Shown here one piece after another: positions 25,139-34,014 of a DNA stretch of 64,000 nt. The stretch covers positions 62,001 to 126,000 of the forward strand of contig NZ_JACIDT010000010.1 of the NCBI RefSeq assembly GCF_014196495.1. Direction: 5' to 3'. The stretch comes from Sphingobium jiangsuense. GTDB lineage: Bacteria > Pseudomonadota > Alphaproteobacteria > Sphingomonadales > Sphingomonadaceae. Each line of letters begins with the position of its first letter. The stretch's first letter is position 1. The position numbers and the translations under genes were made by a program. The notes below the pieces were generated by a model. That model was not told the origin of the DNA. It did not search any database and saw nothing but the letters and a program-made list of their open reading frames with translations.

Positions 25139-27334
25139 TCAGAAGCGCCAGCCCGCCGTCGCGCCGAACTGGCGGCCGGTGTTGATGGTGAAGCTGTCGA
25201 ACGGGCCGTTCGGGCCCAGCCCCAGCAACAGCGGCAATTGCTGCTGGCCGAAGGCGGAGATTGCCCAGCGCTTGTCGAACAGGTTCTTCGCCCACAGCTC
25301 CAGCGACCATGGCCCGCGCGTCAGGCCGATGCGGCTGTCGACCGACGCATAGCCGGGCGAATGGAGGATATTGTCGATCTCGAAATCGACGCGCGAGACA
25401 TAGGCGACGCTCGCCCGCGCGCTGATGGCGACCGGCCCGGCCTCGCCCTGCCAGCCGAGGCCGCCATTGACCGTCCAGTCCGGCGCATTGGGCGTGCGCT
25501 TGCCCCTGAGGTCGAGGATGAGCGGTTCGCCCGGCTCCGGCGTCGGGTTGGGCGTGGTGTAGCGGCCGACGCGGCTGCGTGTCCACGCCAGCCCGCCATC
25601 GACGCGGAAGCCCGCGCCGAGATCCGCCTGCGCCGAGGCCTCCACCCCGTGCACATCGACCTGCGGCACCGACAGCACCACCGAATTGCCGAGGAACACG
25701 GTGTTCTGGAAATTCTCATAATCGGTGACGAACCCGGCGAGCGACAGCCGCACCCGGCCATCGGCAAGGCGCGCCTTCACCCCGGCCTCGACCGAGCGGG
25801 TGGTTTCGGCGGCGAAATCGGCCTGCCAGAGGTCGGACGGGCCGGGCAGCGGGTTGAAACCGCCCGCCTTGAAGCCGATCGCGCCGGTCACATAGGCGGT
25901 GAAATCGCCGGTCGGCCGCCATGCCAGCGATACCTTGGGCTGCCATTTGTCGAAAGTATGGGCGCGCCGGGCGAAGATCGCGCCGCTTTGCGTGCCGACC
26001 GTGTCCTCCTTGCGCCGGTCGCTGTCATAGCGCAGCGCCAGCGTCGCCTCGATCTGCGGCGTCAGGTCATAGCTCGCCTGCGCGAAGAGGCCGATCTGGT
26101 TGGAGCGGGTTTCCGCCCTGGGCGCTTCGGCGCCGAAGAGGAGCGGGCCGAAATCGTCGGTGCGGTCGCGCTCCAGCCGCTGGAAGAAGAAGCCGGCATG
26201 CCAGCGCAATGGGCCGGGATCGCGCGAGACGAGGCGCAACTCGCTGGTCCAGGCGCGGATATCGACCGGTTGGGCGATGGGCTGGAGGCCGCCGGGAAAG
26301 GGGAAGCCGTCCACGGTCACGACGGGATCGTTGCGGAAGTCGAGTTCCTCGACGAAATCCTTGTGATAATCGTCATGGCCGCCGGTCCAGATCAGGCGCA
26401 GGCTTTCCCCGATATCCTGCTCATAGGTGGCCTGCGCGCCCCACCATGTGCGCGAGGCGCGGCCCTCGAAATCGCCGAACGGATCGGTCAGCGCCGCGCC
26501 CGACAGCCTGCCGCCATATAGGCCGGTGACATTGCCGGACGAGATATAGGCCGCGCCGCCCTCTTCGTTCGCCCAGCCGAGCCGAAACCTGAGCGTGCCC
26601 GTTTCGGACAGCGCGACCTTCGCCTTCAGGCGCAGGTTGCGGCTGATGCTGCCGTCGACCTTCCTGTCGAGGAAACTGTTGCGGATGAAGCCTTCGCTGT
26701 TGCGATAGGACCCGGCGAGGCGCAGCTGCACCTGCTCCGAAACCGGCGCGTTGACCACGCCGTCGGCGGTCCAGGTGAAGCCGTTTCCGGCGCCGACAGA
26801 GGCTTCCCCACCCCAGTCCGGGCCGGGGTCGCCGGTCGTCATGTTGATCGCCCCGCCGGAGGCCGAGCGGCCGAAGAGGGCGCCTTGCGGCCCCTTCAAT
26901 ATCTCGACGCCCGCAATGTCATAGGGGCGCAGCGTGAACAGCTCCGCATCTGGCAGCGCCAGCCCATCGACGATATAGGCGATGGACGGCGACTGGTTGC
27001 GGTTGGTCGAAACGCCGCGCACGGAAATGAGGTTGGTGCCGGGGTCCTGATCGTGGATCATGAAGATGCCGGGCGTGGCGGCGATGAACTCGTCTATGGT
27101 GGTGAGCTTGCGCGCGGCGATATCGGCCGGGGTGTAGACGGCGATGCTGTCCGGCACCGCGATCTCCGCCTCGGCGCGGCCGCGCGCGGTGACGATGATC
27201 CCGTCCTCCGCGTCGGCGCCCGAAAGCGCACCGGCATGGGCGCTCGTGACGGACAGCGCATAGAGCCCCGCCCCGGCGAGGATGCCGCAAAGGGTCGAGA
27301 CAGCAGACATGAAGGTGGTGGCGTTCTGGCGCAT
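25139..27334 (-). CDS. TonB-dependent outer-membrane receptor, thiamine-related
   Basis: 731 residues. A signal peptide ends near SAHAGA; a TonB box-like DGIIVTAR follows; the plug domain has TPADIAARKLTTIDEF, ISVRGVSTNRNQSPS and ILKGPQGALFGRSASGGAIN. The 22-strand barrel ends with the outer-membrane signature GATAGWRF (terminal Phe). The ATG at 27334 lies right behind a TPP riboswitch, and tenA follows, so the cargo is most likely thiamine or a pyrimidine precursor. The receptor family alone would not show this. No inner-membrane thiamine transporter is in the window. Confidence 0.9.
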   Translation of the reverse strand: MRQNATTFMSAVSTLCGILAGAGLYALSVTSAHAGALSGADAEDGIIVTARGRAEAEIAVPDSIAVYTPADIAARKLTTIDEFIAATPGIFMIHDQDPGTNLISVRGVSTNRNQSPSIAYIVDGLALPDAELFTLRPYDIAGVEILKGPQGALFGRSASGGAINMTTGDPGPDWGGEASVGAGNGFTWTADGVVNAPVSEQVQLRLAGSYRNSEGFIRNSFLDRKVDGSISRNLRLKAKVALSETGTLRFRLGWANEEGGAAYISSGNVTGLYGGRLSGAALTDPFGDFEGRASRTWWGAQATYEQDIGESLRLIWTGGHDDYHKDFVEELDFRNDPVVTVDGFPFPGGLQPIAQPVDIRAWTSELRLVSRDPGPLRWHAGFFFQRLERDRTDDFGPLLFGAEAPRAETRSNQIGLFAQASYDLTPQIEATLALRYDSDRRKEDTVGTQSGAIFARRAHTFDKWQPKVSLAWRPTGDFTAYVTGAIGFKAGGFNPLPGPSDLWQADFAAETTRSVEAGVKARLADGRVRLSLAGFVTDYENFQNTVFLGNSVVLSVPQVDVHGVEASAQADLGAGFRVDGGLAWTRSRVGRYTTPNPTPEPGEPLILDLRGKRTPNAPDWTVNGGLGWQGEAGPVAISARASVAYVSRVDFEIDNILHSPGYASVDSRIGLTRGPWSLELWAKNLFDKRWAISAFGQQQLPLLLGLGPNGPFDSFTINTGRQFGATAGWRF

Positions 27335-27336
27335 AA

Positions 27337-27450
27337 TCCCTATTCCTCCGCCGGTGTGAGCCGGATCAGGTTCGCGGGTTTGCGGACTAGACGCGCCTGT
27401 CGCGCCCGATCCGCCTCTCAGCCCTGGCCGCGCCAGAACACCCCGTGGGT
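27337..27450 (-). promoter_or_regulatory. TPP riboswitch (THI element)
   Basis: On the minus strand the conserved blocks appear in order: ACGGGGTG (27439-27446), CTGAGA (27416-27421), GAACCTGATC (27364-27373) and CACCGGCGGAGGAATAGGGA (27337-27356), directly before the receptor ATG. These are the P1/P3/P4 core sequences of the thiamine-pyrophosphate aptamer. The last block holds both GGAGG and AGGGA, so ligand binding would hide the ribosome-binding site: translational shut-off when TPP is plentiful. Confidence 0.95.
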
Positions 27451-27541
27451 TGAAATCGGCCTCCCTCTAGGAAGAGTCGCCGCCGCCGTCAAATGATGAA
27501 GGGCGGGGCGCCGTTTTTTGTCCTGCTCGCCCCGTGCCCGG

Positions 27542-28315
27542 TCAGGCGGCGGCGGGGTGGTAATGGCTCGGCGCGACGCCGACCAGCCGCTTGAACATGG
27601 TGGTGAAGGCGGCGGGGCTTTCATAGCCGAGGTCGAGCGCGACCGTCGTCACCGCTTCCCCCGCCGCCAGCCGGGGCAGCGCGACGAGCAGGCAGGCCTG
27701 CTGACGCCACATGCCGAAGCTCAGCCCGGTTTCCCGCCGGAACGCGCGGGTGAAGGCGCGCCGTCCCATGCCCAGCTCGTCGCTCCACCGGTCGATCGTG
27801 TCGTGCGGGCTCGGCCGTTCGAGGAAACGCTGGCAGCGGCGGGCGATGTCGGGGCGCTTGGGAAAGGGCACCGCCAGCGGCACGGTCGGCGCGCGGGTGA
27901 GCTCTTCCAGCAGCAGCGCCATCACCATGCCGTCGCGCCCCGCCACATCATATTCCGGCTCGATCCCGCTCGCCGCCTCCAGCAGCGCGCGGAGCAGCGG
28001 GGACACCTGGATGACCTTGGTGCGCAGGCCGAGCGCGCCATAGGCGGCGGGTTCGACCAGCAGGCTGCGGGTGCTGACCGCGCCCACCATCCGCACCGAA
28101 TGGCTGCATCCGCCGGGCGTCCAGACGGCGCGTTCGGGCGGCGCGACCCATGCGCCGGCGGGCGTGCTCAGCACGACGACGCCCCGCGCCGCGTAGAGAA
28201 GCTGCCCGCGCCGGTGGCTGTGCCAGTCCAGCTCGAAATCGGACGGATAATCGTTGCGTATCGCGACGATGGGCCGGTCGACATTTTCCATCAGCGTAAC
28301 ATCGTTGAGAAGCAT
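27542..28315 (-). CDS. AraC-family transcriptional regulator
   Basis: 257 residues from the ATG at 28315 (a TTG at 28399 would extend it). An N-terminal cupin-like sensor (about 1-100, with the metal-site-like FELDWHSHRRGQLLYAARG) precedes two C-terminal HTH units (WSDELGMGRRAFTRAFRRE and VALDLGYESPAAFTTMFKR). It is transcribed away from the MFS gene at 28422 with about 105 bases between starts, the typical arrangement for a regulator and the transporter it controls. It also lies upstream of the TPP riboswitch but has its own stop 81 bases before it. Confidence 0.88.
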   Translation of the reverse strand: MLLNDVTLMENVDRPIVAIRNDYPSDFELDWHSHRRGQLLYAARGVVVLSTPAGAWVAPPERAVWTPGGCSHSVRMVGAVSTRSLLVEPAAYGALGLRTKVIQVSPLLRALLEAASGIEPEYDVAGRDGMVMALLLEELTRAPTVPLAVPFPKRPDIARRCQRFLERPSPHDTIDRWSDELGMGRRAFTRAFRRETGLSFGMWRQQACLLVALPRLAAGEAVTTVALDLGYESPAAFTTMFKRLVGVAPSHYHPAAA

Positions 28316-28421
28316 GCAACTGTCCCACTCTCGAAATCGTTCGACCCATATAGGAAAGCGGGTCGGCGGGGAAAGCCCTATGGGCGCTCGATCGGACAAT
28401 CAACGCGACGGACCGGACAGG

Positions 28422-29636
28422 ATGAACGCAACCAAGGCCGAAAGGCCGACCCATGGCACCGAAACCACCGTGTTCGGCATCATTCTGGCGATCAGCTTCT
28501 GCCACCTTCTCAATGACATGATGCAGTCGCTGCTGCCGTCCATCTACCCCAATCTGAAGCAGGAACTGGGCCTGTCGTTCAGCCAGATCGGGCTGGTGAC
28601 GCTGGTCTATCAGATGACCGCCTCGATCCTGCAACCGCTGGTCGGCCTCTATGCCGACAAGCGGCCGACGCCGATGGCGCTGCCGGGGGGCACGCTGTTC
28701 TCGCTGGCCGGGCTGATGGTGCTGTCCACCGCACACAGCTATGGCCGGCTGCTGGTGGGGGCGGCCCTGCTGGGCATGGGATCGTCGGTGTTCCACCCCG
28801 AATCCTCGCGCGTGGCGCGGATGGCGGCGGGCAGGCGGCATGGCCTTGCGCAGTCGCTGTTTCAGGTCGGCGGCAATGCCGGGTCGGCGCTCGGCCCGCT
28901 GGCGGCGGCGGTGGTCGTCGTGCAATGGGGCCAGTCCAGCCTCGCCTTCTTCGCGATGCTGGCGCTGCTGTCGGGCGGGATATTGTGGAACGTGGCGATC
29001 TGGTACCGCCACCACGGCCTGCCGCGCCTTCACCGCGCGCGGTCCTCGGCCACGGCGGCGCTGTCGCTGCCGCGCGGCAAGGTGCTGGGCGGCATCGCCA
29101 TACTGCTCGCGCTGATCTTCTCCAAATATGTCTATCTGGCCAGCCTGACGAGCTATTTCACCTTCTATCTGATCCACCGTTTCGGCGTATCGGTGGAGGC
29201 CGCGCAGCTGCACCTGTTCGCCTTTCTGGCGGCGGTCGCGGTGGGCACGGTGGCGGGCGGGCCGCTGGGGGACCGGTTCGGCCGCAAATATGTGATCTGG
29301 TTCTCGATCGTGGGCGCGTTGCCGTTCACCCTGCTGCTGCCATATGCCAGCCTGTTCTGGACGGGGCCGCTCAGCGTCGTGATCGGCCTGATCCTCGCCT
29401 CCGCCTTTCCGGCGATCGTGGTGTTCGCGCAGGATCTGGTGCCGGGCAAGATCGGCATGATCTCCGGCCTGTTCTTCGGCTTCTCGTTCGGCATGGGCGG
29501 GCTGGGCGCGGCGATATTGGGCGAGGTCGCGGATCGCGCGGGGATAGAGACGGTCTACGGCATATGCGCGTTCCTGCCCGCGATCGGCCTGCTCGCGATA
29601 TTGCTGCCCGATCCGCGCCGGGCATCCGCCGCCTGA
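28422..29636 (+). CDS. MFS transporter, fosmidomycin-resistance (Fsr) type
   Basis: 404 residues from the ATG at 28422. About 12 membrane helices are visible. Family marks are SFCHLLNDMMQSLLPSIYP in helix 1, YADKRPTPM after helix 2 and GSSVFHPESSRVAR, typical of Fsr-type exporters. Members export fosmidomycin or other small compounds, but the name does not prove that substrate here. The divergent AraC gene suggests inducible expression. Confidence 0.87.
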   Translation: MNATKAERPTHGTETTVFGIILAISFCHLLNDMMQSLLPSIYPNLKQELGLSFSQIGLVTLVYQMTASILQPLVGLYADKRPTPMALPGGTLFSLAGLMVLSTAHSYGRLLVGAALLGMGSSVFHPESSRVARMAAGRRHGLAQSLFQVGGNAGSALGPLAAAVVVVQWGQSSLAFFAMLALLSGGILWNVAIWYRHHGLPRLHRARSSATAALSLPRGKVLGGIAILLALIFSKYVYLASLTSYFTFYLIHRFGVSVEAAQLHLFAFLAAVAVGTVAGGPLGDRFGRKYVIWFSIVGALPFTLLLPYASLFWTGPLSVVIGLILASAFPAIVVFAQDLVPGKIGMISGLFFGFSFGMGGLGAAILGEVADRAGIETVYGICAFLPAIGLLAILLPDPRRASAA

Positions 29637-29714
29637 GTACGGGCCGGCCGCTTTTTGAATTCAGGCGGAATGCGGGTAAGCTCGCCCTGTTTTTCACGAC
29701 AGGAAGGCAGCGAT

Positions 29715-30017
29715 ATGGCGATCACCGGACCGCAGGCGCGCGCCGCGCGCGCATTGGTGCAATGGCCGCGCGACCATGTGGCGAAGCTGGCGCGGCTGGA
29801 CGAGGCCGCGCTCGCCGCGTTCGAGGGCGGGCAGGCCGATCTGGATGAGGAAGAGCGGGCGCGGCTGATCCATGCGCTGGAACAGGGCGGCGCGATATTC
29901 CTGGCCGAGGACCGGAAGGCCGGCGCGGGCGTGCGCCTCAAGTTCACGAAGAGGGACGTGCGGGCGATCAACCGGCTGGAGGGAGAAGGCGGCCCTGTCG
30001 GCACCGACGATGTCTGA
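29715..30017 (+). CDS. Small XRE-like helix-turn-helix protein (degenerate)
   Basis: 100 residues from the ATG at 29715, with AGGAAGG eight bases upstream. The layout matches small alphaproteobacterial XRE-type proteins (ITGPQARAARALVQWPRDHVAKLARLDEAAL, ending in an AIFLAEDRKAGAGVRLKF-like tail), where the first two helices form an HTH. The canonical Ser-Gln of the HTH turn is replaced by Pro-Arg, so DNA binding may be altered. Target unknown. Confidence 0.6.
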   Translation: MAITGPQARAARALVQWPRDHVAKLARLDEAALAAFEGGQADLDEEERARLIHALEQGGAIFLAEDRKAGAGVRLKFTKRDVRAINRLEGEGGPVGTDDV

Positions 30018-30118
30018 TGGGGACGGACGGGATGCCGCCCATGGCCGACGCTGATCTGCGGCGCGCAGATTGAATGTGCGATCGCCAACAAGCCATTGAA
30101 ATATGGGGATTTTTTGAA

Positions 30119-30193
30119 TGGCTCCCCGAGTAGGATTCGAACCTACGGCCGTTCGATTAACAGTCGAATGCTCTACCGCTGAGCTATCGGGGA
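30119..30193 (-). tRNA. tRNA-Asn (GTT)
   Basis: The minus strand folds into a full cloverleaf: acceptor TCCCCGA pairs with TCGGGGA, D-arm GCTCAGC...GAGC, anticodon stem TTCGA/TCGAA around CTGTTAA (anticodon GTT), and T-arm with GGTTCGAATCC. CCA is encoded at 30119-30121 after discriminator G. It has 75 bases with CCA. Confidence 0.97.
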
Positions 30194-30257
30194 GTGGCCC
30201 CAGCACCGCTGGGGTGGAGCGCCTATAGCAGCGCTGTTCGAGAGATGACAAGGGGGA

Positions 30258-31040
30258 TTATGCAATAAATTGTTCCGCTGCGATACGATCGTCCAAAGTA
30301 TGTTCCGGATCGAACAGCAGCGTCAACGGGGAGGCGCGGTCCACCGCCACCTCCACGCAGTTAACGTCGCGCACCTCGCGATGATCGGCGACGGCGCTGA
30401 CCGGGCGCTTCTGCGCGTCGAGCACGCGAAAGCGGATGCGCGTCTTTTCCGGCAATATCGCCCCCCGCCAGCGGCGCGGGCGGAACGGGCTGATCGGCGT
30501 CAGTGCGATCAGGCCGGATCCCAGGGGCAGGATCGGGCCGTGGGCCGAGAGATTATAGGCGGTCGATCCGGCGGGCGTGGCGACCAGCACCCCGTCGCAC
30601 ACCAGTTCGGGCAAGGCGGCGCGATCGTTGACCATCACCTCGATCTTCGCGGTCTGGCGCGTTTCGCGCAGCAGCGAAACCTCGTTGATCGCGGGCAGGG
30701 AGATATCCTCGCCGTCGATGGTGGTGACGTCCATGCGCAGCGGGTTCACCTTGAACGCCTTGGCGGCCTGTATCCGCTGGTCGAGCCGTTCCAGCCGCCA
30801 TTCGTTCATCAGGAAGCCGACCGTGCCGAGGTTCATCCCGAACACGGGAATCCGGTGGCGGCGGGTTTCCAGCAGCGTGTGGAGCGTTTGCAGCATGAAG
30901 CCGTCGCCGCCCAGCGCGACGATCAGGTCGGCGTCGGCCGGGTCCACGAAATCATAATTGGCGCGCAGCCGCTCCTCCGCCGCGCGGGCGGCAGGGGTAG
31001 GGGAAGCGACGAGCGCCCGCCTTGTCTCCGGTGCGTTCAT
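30258..31040 (-). CDS. nadK: NAD kinase
   Basis: 260 residues. The GGDG motif of NAD kinases is at 44-47 (DLIVALGGDGFMLQTLH), followed by GMNLGTVGFLMNEW, VCDGVLVATPAGSTAYNLSA and GSGLIALTPISPF. It phosphorylates NAD to NADP with ATP in the cytoplasm. Its ATG overlaps the moaA stop (ATGA), so the two are co-transcribed and probably translationally coupled. It precedes tRNA-Asn on the same strand. Confidence 0.96.
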   Translation of the reverse strand: MNAPETRRALVASPTPAARAAEERLRANYDFVDPADADLIVALGGDGFMLQTLHTLLETRRHRIPVFGMNLGTVGFLMNEWRLERLDQRIQAAKAFKVNPLRMDVTTIDGEDISLPAINEVSLLRETRQTAKIEVMVNDRAALPELVCDGVLVATPAGSTAYNLSAHGPILPLGSGLIALTPISPFRPRRWRGAILPEKTRIRFRVLDAQKRPVSAVADHREVRDVNCVEVAVDRASPLTLLFDPEHTLDDRIAAEQFIA

Positions 31041-32059
31041 CCGCCGGTCACGCTCATGTGACGGCGCGTGACGCCGGTGACCCGATCCGGCCCGATGGCG
31101 AAATCATGGGCGAGCGGCTTGGCGATCAGCGCCCGGTCCAGCGCCGCGTCCACCGCCGCGATGCCGCCGGTGCGATAGGCGGTCTTGAGGTCGACATGAT
31201 CCTCATGGCCGAGGCACATGAATATCTTCCCCTCACAGGTCAGGCGCATGCGGTTGCACCCGGCGCAGAAATTGTCGCTGAGCGGCGTGATCAGGCCCAG
31301 CCGGATGCCCGGCAGCCCCGCCGCCTCATAATAGCGCGCCGGGCCGCCGCTGCTGTAGCGCGAGGGCGTCAGCGGGTGGGCGGCCTCGATCTGCCGCACG
31401 GCCTCGGACAGCGGCAGATAGCGGTCCGTCCGGTCTTCCTCCACCTCGCCCAGCGGCATGGTTTCGATCAGCGTCAGGTCGTGGCCTTCGCCCGCGCACC
31501 AGCGCAGCATCGGCAGATAGTCGCGGTCGTTCAGCCCCTTGAGCGCGACCATGTTGATCTTGACGCGGATTCCGGCCGCGCTCGCCGCCCTTATCCCCTC
31601 CAGCACAGTGTCGAGCCGCCCGCCCCTGGTGACGAAGGCGTAGGTTTCGGGATCGAGGCTGTCGATGCTGACATTGATGCGGCCCACCCCGGCGGCGGCG
31701 AGGTCGTCGGCATGCCGGGCGAGGCGCGTGCCGTTGGTGGTCAGCGTCAGTTCCCAGAGCGTGCCGTCATCCAGATGGCGCCCGATGCGCCGCACCAGAT
31801 CGCCGAAATCGCGCCGCACCAGCGGCTCGCCGCCGCTCAGGCGGATCTTGCGCACCCCGCGCGCGATGAAGCGATCGGCGATGATCGCGATCTCCTCCAG
31901 CGTCAGCACCTCGTTGCGCGGCAGGAAGCTCATCTTCTCCGCCATGCAGTAGCGGCAGCGCAGGTCGCAGCGGTCCGTCACCGAAATGCGCAGATATTCG
32001 ATGCGGCGGCCAAAGCCGTCGATCATCGGCGCGGCGGGGACGGAATGAACCGGTGTCAT
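31037..32059 (-). CDS. moaA: GTP 3',8-cyclase, molybdenum cofactor synthesis
   Basis: 340 residues. The radical-SAM cysteines are C31, C35 and C38 (TDRCDLRCRYCMAE). The second, C-terminal cluster that holds GTP is in NFCAGCNRMRLTCEGKIFMC, and the protein ends in GG (SVTGG), the MoaA tail needed for activity. With MoaC it makes cyclic pyranopterin phosphate. AGGGGAT just before the ATG at 32059 is a good ribosome-binding site. No MoCo riboswitch is seen upstream. nadK follows with a four-base overlap. Confidence 0.97.
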   Translation of the reverse strand: MTPVHSVPAAPMIDGFGRRIEYLRISVTDRCDLRCRYCMAEKMSFLPRNEVLTLEEIAIIADRFIARGVRKIRLSGGEPLVRRDFGDLVRRIGRHLDDGTLWELTLTTNGTRLARHADDLAAAGVGRINVSIDSLDPETYAFVTRGGRLDTVLEGIRAASAAGIRVKINMVALKGLNDRDYLPMLRWCAGEGHDLTLIETMPLGEVEEDRTDRYLPLSEAVRQIEAAHPLTPSRYSSGGPARYYEAAGLPGIRLGLITPLSDNFCAGCNRMRLTCEGKIFMCLGHEDHVDLKTAYRTGGIAAVDAALDRALIAKPLAHDFAIGPDRVTGVTRRHMSVTGG

Positions 32060-32246
32060 ATCCCCTAGCTATGTCATGCAGGCCCCCCGCGCAAGGGACA
32101 GCGCCGATGTCCCACGTCGGGAAAGGGAGGGAGAAAGAAGAAGATGTCGCCGATTGCGGTTGTCCTAAGGCATCGGTAACGTCCGCGCCTTAAAGATGGG
32201 CCGAACGCATGCGACAGGGTGGGGACCAAATGCCGGACAGGGCGGA

Positions 32247-33992
32247 ATGACAGGACAGGACGAGCGGATCGTGCATATCGTCGCCCCCTGCCCGCCGGAG
32301 CGGGACGATGGGGGCGACCCCGTTTCGCGGCTGCCGTCGATCGGGTGGAAGGTCGTTCCGGCGGGGGATGCGCCGCGCGGAACCGGGGATGCGCTCCGCC
32401 TTTTCCTGCTGGATGCGCGCCTGCCCGATGCGCTGGAAAAATGGGAGGAACTGGCGGACGGCGAGGCCGCGGCCTGCCTCGCGCTGGTCGGGCGGGAGCA
32501 GGAAGCGGGCGACGGGCTGGTTGCGGCGCTGATCGCCGCCGGCATCACCCATTTGCTGCCCTGGCCCGCCGACGACCGGGAACTGGCGCTGGCGCTGGAG
32601 GCGGCGCGGGGGCTCGCCCTGCGGCGGGGGGCGGAACTGGCCGAGGCGGGAGGCGAGGGCGAGGAAAGCCTGCTCGCGCCGCTGCCCCATGATGCCCTGA
32701 CCGGCCTTGTCAGCCGCGCCGCCGCGCGCCGCCGCCTCGCGCAGGAGCTTTCCGCGCCCGACGAGCCGGGACGAAACGGCGTCACCATTTGCCTGTTGAT
32801 CGGCATCAGCCAGTTCGACAGCGTGAACGCCGCCTATGGCAAGCCGGTCGGCGATGCGGTGCTGGTGCAGATCGCGCGGCGCATCAGCCGCTGCGTGGAG
32901 CAGGTCGCGGGGCCGGAGGCGCTGGTCGCGCGCATGGGCGGCACCGAATATCTGGTCGCCTTCCGCAGCCGGGGCGGCCGTCTGGTCGAGGGCGAGGCGC
33001 GGGATCTCGCCCGGCTGATCCTGACCGACGTGGCGCGCCCCTTCTGCGCGGACGACAACATGATCCGCCTGACCGCGCGCTGCGGCATCGCCGAATGCGC
33101 GCCGGGCGACGACGCCGCGCGCCTGCTGCGGCGGGCGAGCGCGGCGCTGGCCGATGCGCGGCGATCGGGGACGAGCGACATCTGGTTCCGGTCGGGCAGG
33201 CGGCATGGCGGCGAGGGCGCCAGCGGCGACCCGGACCGGCTCGATGCCGACCTGCGCCTCGCGCTGGACCGCAACGAGATCGCGATCGTCTACCAGCCGC
33301 AATATGACAGCCTGAAGGACGTGATCGTCGGCGTCGAGGCGCTGGCGCGGTGGAACCACCCCGCGCTGGGGCAGCTCGACGCGGGCACGCTGTTCGCGGC
33401 GGCCGACCGGTCCGACTATCTGCTGCCGCTCTCCCTCCATATCCAGCAGATGGCGCTCAAGGAGGCGGGGCAATGGCCAGAGGCGCTGAACCGGCTGCGC
33501 CTGTCGATCAACGTCACCTCGGTCGACCTGGCGCAGGACGATTTCGTGGAGCGCCTGCTCGCGATGGTCGGGGAAAGCGGCTTTCCGCCCGGCAGGCTGA
33601 CGGTGGAGATCACCGAAAGCGGCCTCATCGAGAATATCGAGCGCGCGGCGGCGATTCTGCGGGACTTGCGCGGCCGGGGCATCCGCGTCGCCATCGACGA
33701 TTTCGGCACCGGCTATTCCAGCCTCGCCTATCTGAAGGCGCTCTATCCCGATTATCTGAAGATCGACCACAGCCTCAGCCGCGACATATTGGGCACCTCG
33801 CGCGACCGCATCATCCTGCGCGCGATCATCGCGATGGCGCGCTCGCTGGCGCTGACGGTGATCGCCGAAGGGGTGGAGAGCGAGGAGCAACTGACCCTGC
33901 TGGCGCGCGAGGGGTGCGAAATCTATCAGGGCTTTTTGCGTTCGGCGGCGGTGACGTCGGCCGGATTGGCGGAGCTGGTGGCAAAGGCCTGA
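32247..33992 (+). CDS. GGDEF-EAL protein: degenerate cyclase, intact phosphodiesterase
   Basis: 581 residues from the ATG at 32247; an ATG at 32196 would add 17 but lacks a ribosome-binding site. Residues 1 to about 130 look like a degenerate receiver-like region. The GGDEF half carries GGTEY at 231-235 in place of GGDEF, so cyclase activity is unlikely, though GTP sensing is possible. The EAL half keeps its catalytic pattern: EAL at about 364 (GVEALARW), NVTSVDL, EITESGLI, IDDFGTGYSSL, KIDHSLSR and AEGVESEEQ. It should degrade cyclic-di-GMP. No membrane segment is seen. Confidence 0.88.
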   Translation: MTGQDERIVHIVAPCPPERDDGGDPVSRLPSIGWKVVPAGDAPRGTGDALRLFLLDARLPDALEKWEELADGEAAACLALVGREQEAGDGLVAALIAAGITHLLPWPADDRELALALEAARGLALRRGAELAEAGGEGEESLLAPLPHDALTGLVSRAAARRRLAQELSAPDEPGRNGVTICLLIGISQFDSVNAAYGKPVGDAVLVQIARRISRCVEQVAGPEALVARMGGTEYLVAFRSRGGRLVEGEARDLARLILTDVARPFCADDNMIRLTARCGIAECAPGDDAARLLRRASAALADARRSGTSDIWFRSGRRHGGEGASGDPDRLDADLRLALDRNEIAIVYQPQYDSLKDVIVGVEALARWNHPALGQLDAGTLFAAADRSDYLLPLSLHIQQMALKEAGQWPEALNRLRLSINVTSVDLAQDDFVERLLAMVGESGFPPGRLTVEITESGLIENIERAAAILRDLRGRGIRVAIDDFGTGYSSLAYLKALYPDYLKIDHSLSRDILGTSRDRIILRAIIAMARSLALTVIAEGVESEEQLTLLAREGCEIYQGFLRSAAVTSAGLAELVAKA

Positions 33993-34014
33993 AGGAGTTC
34001 TGAAGGCCCGGCCG

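Noticed and set aside
28422..29636. Fosmidomycin resistance from the MFS family name
   Set aside because: The family covers exporters of many substrates, and no drug-specific residues can be identified.
32060..32195. Molybdenum-cofactor riboswitch before moaA
   Set aside because: The leader has only a short distance to the ATG and I see none of the conserved MoCo aptamer blocks.
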